Assembly: GCA_002338255.1 (NCBI GenBank)
Contig: DDHX01000032.1
Coordinates: 47,607-59,249, forward strand
Origin: Ruminococcaceae bacterium UBA1865
Lineage (GTDB): Bacteria > Bacillota > Clostridia > Oscillospirales > Acutalibacteraceae
Reading direction: 5' to 3'
Length of the DNA stretch: 11,643 bases
The notes under the pieces were generated by a model that saw only the letters and a list, made by a program, of their open reading frames with translations, was not told where the DNA came from and did no database searches. The number at the start of each line of letters is the position of its first letter. Positions within the stretch are counted from its first letter, which is position 1. Below, piece by piece: positions 7,252 through 11,643 of this stretch. The translations under genes were made by a program, and so were the position numbers.

Positions 7252-7927
7252 TGCCCCACACCACCTTCAAATATTCAGGTTCCTTTGGGTTGAGCTCGAT
7301 CTTTTCACGAATGCGGCGAATATGAACCATCACGGTGTTTTCCGCGGCGTAAGCGGGTTCGTTCCAGACACGACGGTAAATTTCTTCTGCCGGAAAGATA
7401 CGGCCAAGGTTCCGCATCAGCAAATCCACAATTTTCGTCTCCGTTGCCGTTAGCCTGACCGGGTCTCCGTCCGCCTTTAAGATACGTTCATCAGTGTTGT
7501 ATGAAAGTCTGCCGTTACTGATTATATTTGTTCCCATGTGCGAGTTAATATCGCCCAGACTGGTGTAACGCCTTAGCTGCGAACGAACGCGAGCTACCAG
7601 TTCCATCGTGTTGAACGGCTTTGTTACATAATCGTCCGCGCCCATGCTGAGCCCTAAAACCTTATCGGTATCCTCGCTTTTTGCTGACAGAACAATAATC
7701 GGAATGTTCCGCTTTTCACGTATTTTCATCACAGCGGAAAGTCCATTCATCTTGGGCATCATTACATCGATCAGAATCAGCTGCACCGCGTTGTTCATTG
7801 CGGCGTCAAGCGCCTCAAGCCCGTCATAGGCGCACAGCACAGAGTAACCCTCCTTTTCGAGCAGAATTGCAATGGCACGCACGATTGTGCGGTCGTCGTC
7901 GACCACCAGAATGTATTTTTTATCCAT
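7226..7927 (-). CDS. OmpR/PhoB family response regulator
   Basis: 233-residue transcription factor with an N-terminal receiver domain (about 1-120) and a C-terminal winged helix-turn-helix (about 140-231). The receiver shows the acidic pair Asp10-Asp11, phospho-acceptor Asp54 in LILIDVMMPKMNG, Ser81 and Lys103 in the TKPF motif. The DNA-binding domain has RLTATETKIVDLLMRNLGRIF, then VMVHIRRIREKIE (recognition helix) and the wing VVWGIGYKIEK. It is the cognate regulator of the overlapping kinase gene. The ATG at 7927 is preceded by GGGGAGG at 7934-7940, a strong ribosome site. Its upstream DNA carries spaced CTTA half-sites of the kind OmpR-family dimers bind, suggesting autoregulation (inference). 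The target genes are not identifiable from the sequence. Confidence 0.95.
   Translation of the reverse strand: MDKKYILVVDDDRTIVRAIAILLEKEGYSVLCAYDGLEALDAAMNNAVQLILIDVMMPKMNGLSAVMKIREKRNIPIIVLSAKSEDTDKVLGLSMGADDYVTKPFNTMELVARVRSQLRRYTSLGDINSHMGTNIISNGRLSYNTDERILKADGDPVRLTATETKIVDLLMRNLGRIFPAEEIYRRVWNEPAYAAENTVMVHIRRIREKIELNPKEPEYLKVVWGIGYKIEKM
7261..7267 (-). promoter_or_regulatory. Ribosome binding site supporting the TTG start of the kinase
   Basis: On the minus strand AAGGTGG (6 of 7 matches to AAGGAGG) lies 9 bases before the TTG at 7251, inside the end of the regulator gene. With the in-frame TGA at 7269-7267 just upstream, it makes the TTG the only sensible start. A weak start codon inside an overlap would couple kinase output to regulator translation and keep it low. 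Confidence 0.6.
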
Positions 7928-7969
7928 TCGTTATCCTCCCCAAAGACCTGACTAAAGAGTACAGCATCA

Positions 7970-8010
7970 TTCTTACAAAAATCTTAGTCCATTTCTTACA
8001 AATTACTTAA
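7970..8010. promoter_or_regulatory. Tandem CTTA half-sites, candidate OmpR-family regulator box
   Basis: On the plus strand CTTA occurs at 7972, 7983, 7995 and 8006, giving spacings of 11, 12 and 11 bases. Two of the copies are identical over ten bases, TTCTTACAAA at 7970-7979 and 7993-8002. Direct half-sites about one helical turn apart are the usual target of OmpR/PhoB-family dimers. The site lies 45-85 bases before the regulator start codon, downstream of the candidate promoter at 8081-8089. Autoregulation is the simplest reading. Confidence 0.55.
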
Positions 8011-8080
8011 AATTATTCTATATCCTTCGCATGATCCCACGTAACTGCATGCGGAAGCAGATAATAATGTATTTATCAAT

Positions 8081-8089
8081 ATTATAGCA
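8081..8089 (-). promoter_or_regulatory. Candidate extended -10 promoter of the two-component operon
   Basis: On the minus strand TGC followed by a perfect TATAAT (8089-8081) forms an extended -10 element, which can work without a good -35 box; none is seen at the right distance. Transcription would start near 8075, giving a leader of about 148 bases that contains the CTTA half-sites. A second, activator-dependent promoter nearer the gene is possible, for example at the extended -10-like TGCTGTACT at about 7966-7958. Confidence 0.45.
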
Positions 8090-8160
8090 CGGAATACGCA
8101 CAATAACGAAGCTGATAGTAATTGGTTAATATGAAAAACTGAAATATTGCTTGTGAATTG

Positions 8161-8189
8161 TTCATTTTCAGTCGAAAATATGATATAAT
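8161..8189 (+). promoter_or_regulatory. Promoter of the fhs operon (extended -10)
   Basis: A perfect TATAAT at 8184-8189 is preceded by TGA (8181-8183), an extended -10 element. TTCATT at 8161-8166 is a weak -35 with 17-base spacing. Transcription would start near 8196, about 27 bases before the ATG at 8223. The -10 box lies inside a perfect inverted repeat. Confidence 0.7.
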
Positions 8190-8201
8190 TTTATCATATT
8201 T
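8176..8201. promoter_or_regulatory. Perfect 10-bp inverted repeat overlapping the fhs promoter, candidate operator
   Basis: AAATATGATA (8176-8185) and TATCATATTT (8192-8201) are exact reverse complements with a 6-base spacer. The element covers the -10 box and the expected transcription start, the classic position for a repressor operator. The binding protein is unknown. The repeat is AT-rich, but ten matched positions including a G/C pair at such a location are unlikely to be trivial. Confidence 0.55.
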
Positions 8202-8222
8202 ATGTGTGAGGAGAATGCATTC

Positions 8223-9890
8223 ATGCTAACGGACATCGAAATAGCGCAGCAGGCAAAACTCATACCGATTTCTCGGGTTGCTTCCGACCTCGGTATTCAA
8301 GAGGAAGAGCTTGAGCCATATGGCAGATTTAAAGCAAAGCTAAACGATGCGCTCTACAACCGAATTTCCACCCGCAAGGACGGAAAACTGATTCTTGTTA
8401 CCGCCATCAATCCAACCCCGGCGGGGGAAGGCAAAACTACTACTACAGCCGGTTTGGGCGAAGCGATGAAGCAAATCGGTAAAAACGCGATTATAGCGTT
8501 GCGCGAGCCGAGCCTTGGCCCGGTATTCGGTATTAAAGGAGGCGCGGCGGGCGGCGGTTACGCGCAGGTGGTGCCGATGGAGGACATTAACCTGCATTTT
8601 ACCGGTGACTTTCACGCGATTACTTCCGCAAACAATCTGCTCTGTGCCATGTTGGACAACCATATGCAGCAGGGAAATTTGCTCGGCATTGACCAGCGCA
8701 GAATCCTGATTAAACGATGCCTCGATATGAATGACCGTGCGCTTCGGAATATTGTGGTTGGTCTTGGTGGAAAAATCAACGGTGTTCCGCGTGAAGATGG
8801 CTTCTGTATTACGGTCGCAACGGAAATCATGGCGATTTTTTGCCTTGCTTCCAATATTGTTGACTTAAAGGAACGCCTTGGAAGAATTTTGGTTGCCTAC
8901 ACTTTTGCGGGAGCTCCTGTTTACGCGAGCGACTTAAAGGCGCAGGGGGCGATGGCTGCCCTTCTCAAGGACGCGATTAATCCGAATCTGGTACAAACGC
9001 TCGAAGGTACGCCCGTCATTATGCACGGCGGCCCGTTTGCCAATATAGCTCACGGCTGCAACTCGGTCAGAGCCACGCAGCTGGCGTTAAAGCTCGCTGA
9101 TTACTGCATCACGGAGGCGGGCTTTGGTTCCGACCTTGGTGCGGAGAAATTTCTGGATATCAAATGCCGGCTTGCTGGTTTAAAGCCGAACGCAATTGTT
9201 CTGGTTGCAACTGCCCGTGCACTGAAATACAACGGCGGCGTGCCCAAGGATAAGACTTGCGACGAAGATCTTGACGCGCTGAAAAAAGGCATTGTGAATT
9301 TAGGTGCGCATATTTCAAATATGAGGAAATACGGCGTTCCGGTCGTTGTTGCCATTAATCGTTTTAACAATGATTCCGTTGCCGAATTGGAATATATTGA
9401 AAATTACTGCCGCGAAAACGGTGCGGACTTTGCACTTTCCGAAGTGTTTGCCAAAGGCGGAGCAGGCGGTATCGACTTGGCAAGAAAGGTCTGTGAGGCT
9501 GCCGAAAAGCCTTCCGACTTCCGTCCGATCTATTCCGTCGATTCTACAATCAAGCAGAAAATAGGGTGCATCGCGAAAGAAATTTATGGTGCCGACGGAG
9601 TTAACTATACAGGACAGGCCGAAAAAGCCATGCGTGATATTGAAGCGCTCGGCGGGGACAAGCTGCCGATTTGTATTGCGAAAACGCAGTATTCGCTTTC
9701 TGACAATCCCGCTCTTTTGGGGCGACCGACCGGATTTGATATCACAATTCGTGATTTGAGGTTGTCCAACGGAGCTGGCTTCATCGTCGCCTACGCGGGC
9801 GACATCATGACCATGCCGGGGCTGCCGAAAGTACCTTCAGCGGAACGGATTGATGTTGACGAAAACGGTAAGATATCCGGGCTATTTTAA
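8223..9890 (+). CDS. fhs: Formate-tetrahydrofolate ligase
   Basis: 555-residue cytoplasmic enzyme that joins formate to tetrahydrofolate using ATP, giving 10-formyl-tetrahydrofolate for purine synthesis, formyl-Met-tRNA and, in acetogens, the methyl branch of the Wood-Ljungdahl pathway. Family motifs are the ATP-binding [12 protein letters not shown] (64-75), [19 protein letters not shown] (94-112), [11 protein letters not shown] from 123, and the C-terminal signature ending in [14 protein letters not shown]. Length equals the family norm. The ATG at 8223 is preferred over the in-frame ATG at 8202 because GAGGAG (8208-8213) lies 9 bases before it and the earlier codon falls in the promoter palindrome. 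No other folate gene (folD, fchA, metF) is in the window, so a role in acetogenesis cannot be judged. tsaE follows after 19 bases without a terminator. Confidence 0.97.
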   Translation: MLTDIEIAQQAKLIPISRVASDLGIQEEELEPYGRFKAKLNDALYNRISTRKDGKLILVTAINPTPAGEGKTTTTAGLGEAMKQIGKNAIIALREPSLGPVFGIKGGAAGGGYAQVVPMEDINLHFTGDFHAITSANNLLCAMLDNHMQQGNLLGIDQRRILIKRCLDMNDRALRNIVVGLGGKINGVPREDGFCITVATEIMAIFCLASNIVDLKERLGRILVAYTFAGAPVYASDLKAQGAMAALLKDAINPNLVQTLEGTPVIMHGGPFANIAHGCNSVRATQLALKLADYCITEAGFGSDLGAEKFLDIKCRLAGLKPNAIVLVATARALKYNGGVPKDKTCDEDLDALKKGIVNLGAHISNMRKYGVPVVVAINRFNNDSVAELEYIENYCRENGADFALSEVFAKGGAGGIDLARKVCEAAEKPSDFRPIYSVDSTIKQKIGCIAKEIYGADGVNYTGQAEKAMRDIEALGGDKLPICIAKTQYSLSDNPALLGRPTGFDITIRDLRLSNGAGFIVAYAGDIMTMPGLPKVPSAERIDVDENGKISGLF

Positions 9891-9909
9891 TTTAAACAAG
9901 GGGACTGTT

Positions 9910-10335
9910 ATGCAGGAAATAATTACTTCTTCCTCCGCTGAAACAGAGGCTCTCGGTGAAAAAATCGCCGCACGGCTTTCCGGCGGCGAGGTAATCGCGC
10001 TGTTCGGCGGCATGGGGATGGGTAAAACCGCCTTTACGCGCGGTCTTGCCCGCGGGCTTGGTATTCAGGACGGCGTTTCCAGCCCAACGTTTGCACTGAT
10101 ACACGAGTATCACGGCAGGCTAAATGTCTATCATTTTGATATGTTCCGTGTGACCGGCTGGGATGACCTCTACTCCACCGGCTTCTTCGATTATCTGGAA
10201 ACGGGGGGAGTGCTGGTGATTGAGTGGAGTGAAAATATTGAAGCCGCGCTGCCGCAGAATGCGATACGCATTGAGATTCAGCAGGGCTCAAACGAAAACG
10301 AACGCATTTTTCACATTGAGGGGATGGAATTATGA
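9910..10335 (+). CDS. tsaE: tRNA t6A biosynthesis ATPase TsaE
   Basis: 141-residue P-loop ATPase that works with TsaB and TsaD to transfer threonylcarbamoyl to A37 of ANN-decoding tRNAs (t6A). Motifs seen are the Walker A GGMGMGKT (33-40, Lys39), where most family members have GDLGAGKT, then SSPTF (57-61), the YHFDMFR segment (His75, Asp77) and IEWSENIE (104-111). Length is slightly short of the usual 150-160 but no domain is missing. The ATG at 9910 is chosen over an in-frame ATG at 9850 that lies inside fhs, because AAGGGGAC (9898-9905) sits just before it and the protein then begins at the normal family position. The stop codon overlaps the tsaB start as ATGA. Confidence 0.94.
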   Translation: MQEIITSSSAETEALGEKIAARLSGGEVIALFGGMGMGKTAFTRGLARGLGIQDGVSSPTFALIHEYHGRLNVYHFDMFRVTGWDDLYSTGFFDYLETGGVLVIEWSENIEAALPQNAIRIEIQQGSNENERIFHIEGMEL

Positions 10336-11042
10336 GAATATTAGCGATTGATTCATCCGCAACCGCGGCTTCCGCCGCCTTGGTGGACGATGGTAAAGTG
10401 CTGGGTGAATTCTATATCAATACGAGCTTAACGCACAGCCAGACCCTTATGCCGATGATTGACAACGTCTTAAATTGCACACGAACAGATTTGAACAGCA
10501 TTGATTTGTTTGCAGTTTCGGCCGGTCCCGGTTCTTTTACGGGGATCCGCATCGGTGTTGCAAGTATCAAGGGGCTTGCTATGGCGCAAAACAAGCCCTG
10601 TGTCGGTGTTTCTACACTCGAAGCCATGGCGCACAATTTGGAGCATCTTGAATGTACCGTCTGTGCCGTGATGGACGCGCGCTGCGGGCAGGTCTACAAC
10701 GCAATTTTCAAAGCGCAGGCGGGCGGTCTGGAAAGAATCACACCCGACCGTGCGCTTTCCATTGATGATTTGGCGCAGGAATGTGAAAATTACTCGAAAC
10801 CACTGTTCCTTGTTGGAGATGGCGCTAAATTGTGCTATAATAATGAAAAGTTTAAAAACAGCAATGCGATTTTGCCGCCGGAACCGTTGATTTATCAGCG
10901 CGCCTGTGGCGTGGCAAAGTCGGCGCTAACAGCGTATGAGCATGGCGGAGCGGTTACTCCGGCAGCTCTGATGCCGATCTATCTCCGTCTGCCTCAGGCG
11001 GAGCGTGAACTGAAAAAACGTTTAAAAGGAGAAAACAAATGA
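10332..11042 (+). CDS. tsaB: tRNA t6A biosynthesis protein TsaB (YeaZ)
   Basis: 236-residue protein of the ASKHA fold, a catalytically inactive paralogue of TsaD that forms a heterodimer with it and recruits TsaE for t6A synthesis. Signatures are the N-terminal LAIDSSATAASAAL (4-17), LTHSQTLMPMID (33-44) and SAGPGSFTGIRIGVAS (63-78). The start ATG at 10332 overlaps the tsaE stop by 4 bases and has GAGGGGA at 10318-10324. In many Firmicutes rimI and tsaD follow tsaB; here rpiB follows at once through another ATGA overlap, so tsaD must be elsewhere in the genome. Confidence 0.94.
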   Translation: MRILAIDSSATAASAALVDDGKVLGEFYINTSLTHSQTLMPMIDNVLNCTRTDLNSIDLFAVSAGPGSFTGIRIGVASIKGLAMAQNKPCVGVSTLEAMAHNLEHLECTVCAVMDARCGQVYNAIFKAQAGGLERITPDRALSIDDLAQECENYSKPLFLVGDGAKLCYNNEKFKNSNAILPPEPLIYQRACGVAKSALTAYEHGGAVTPAALMPIYLRLPQAERELKKRLKGENK

Positions 11043-11482
11043 TTGCTTTAGGAGCAGACCACGGTGGAGTGTTAATAAAGGATGCAATTAAAAAATATTT
11101 AGATTCAGAAAAAATTGCCTATAAGGATTTTGGCACCTTTGATGAAGAATCCATTGATTACGCGCCGATTGCGGCGCAGGTGGCGCACAGCATTATAAAC
11201 GGAGAAGCCGAACGTGGAATTTTGTGCTGCGGCACAGGAATTGGCATGAGTATTGCGGCGAATAAGGTAAAGGGTATCCGTGCATCGGTATGCACAAACG
11301 CTTTTTGCGCCGAGATGACCCGCCGCCACAACAATTCCAATATTCTCTGTCTTGGCGGCAGGGTAATCGACGAAAAGCAGGCGGTTGAACTGGCTAAAAT
11401 ATATATTGAAACCGAATTTGAGGGCGGTCGTCATCAGCGCCGCATCGATGAAATTGCCGCAATTGAGCGCGGCGAACTGTAA
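11039..11482 (+). CDS. rpiB: Ribose 5-phosphate isomerase B
   Basis: 147-residue RpiB/LacAB-family isomerase interconverting ribose 5-phosphate and ribulose 5-phosphate in the pentose phosphate pathway. The phosphate- and sugar-binding ADHGG (6-10), catalytic cysteine motif CGTGIGMS (Cys64 to 71), NKVKGIRA (75-82) and RRHNNSN (95-101, His97) are all present, as is LGGR (105-108). Length is normal for RpiB. LacA/LacB and allose isomerases share the fold, but the neighbour upp favours RpiB and nucleotide supply. The ATG at 11039 overlaps the tsaB stop by 4 bases and is preceded by AAGGAG at 11026-11031. Confidence 0.94.
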   Translation: MIALGADHGGVLIKDAIKKYLDSEKIAYKDFGTFDEESIDYAPIAAQVAHSIINGEAERGILCCGTGIGMSIAANKVKGIRASVCTNAFCAEMTRRHNNSNILCLGGRVIDEKQAVELAKIYIETEFEGGRHQRRIDEIAAIERGEL

Positions 11483-11514
11483 TATCACTGATTTATATCA
11501 ATTATCATAATTAA

Positions 11515-11643
<129 letters not shown>

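Noticed and set aside
8202..8222. Earlier in-frame ATG for fhs
   Set aside because: It overlaps the end of the promoter palindrome, has no ribosome site, and would add seven residues to a protein that already has normal length from 8223.
9850..9909. Earlier in-frame ATG for tsaE
   Set aside because: It lies inside fhs with no ribosome site. The ATG at 9910 has AAGGGGAC before it and gives the standard TsaE N-terminus.

Overview
The window looks like ordinary chromosome from a low-to-moderate GC Gram-positive bacterium of class Clostridia, probably in or near the Oscillospiraceae/Ruminococcaceae. The support is an FtsK/SpoIIIE tail next to a YgiQ-type radical SAM gene, a ComEC-like hydrolase paired with a DUF3006 protein, formate-tetrahydrofolate ligase, strong AGGAG-type ribosome binding sites and an rpiB-upp gene order. 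The taxonomic placement is inference from gene content. No mobile element, CRISPR array, tRNA or rRNA was seen.

Layout. (1) 1-3702, plus strand: the end of an FtsK/SpoIIIE translocase, ygiQ, an exported ComEC-like metallo-beta-lactamase-fold protein whose start overlaps the end of ygiQ, and a DUF3006 protein with its own candidate promoter. A strong hairpin at 3747-3791 closes this block and probably terminates both strands. (2) 3824-4969, minus strand: a RodA/FtsW-family peptidoglycan polymerase with a candidate promoter about 145 bases upstream and an inverted repeat in its leader. (3) 5227-7927, minus strand: a two-component system, with an OmpR-type regulator followed by a multi-membrane-span histidine kinase. 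The kinase starts at TTG inside the regulator gene and the pair ends at a terminator at 5158-5190. (4) 7928-8222: a 295-base divergent control region. It holds four CTTA half-sites spaced 11/12/11 bases near the regulator gene, an extended -10 promoter for the minus strand, and an extended -10 promoter for the plus strand overlapped by a perfect 10-bp inverted repeat. (5) 8223-11643, plus strand: fhs, tsaE, tsaB, rpiB and the start of upp, tightly packed with two 4-base ATGA overlaps.

How the genes work together. The last block combines one-carbon activation (fhs), two of the proteins needed for the tRNA t6A modification (tsaE, tsaB), pentose phosphate isomerisation (rpiB) and uracil salvage (upp), a housekeeping set tied to nucleotide and translation supply. 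The minus-strand block combines cell-wall synthesis with an envelope-sensing two-component system, but the two have separate transcription signals and no direct link is shown.

I found no obviously new multi-gene system. The points most worth following are the regulatory architecture between the two-component operon and fhs, and the hydrolase-DUF3006 pair.
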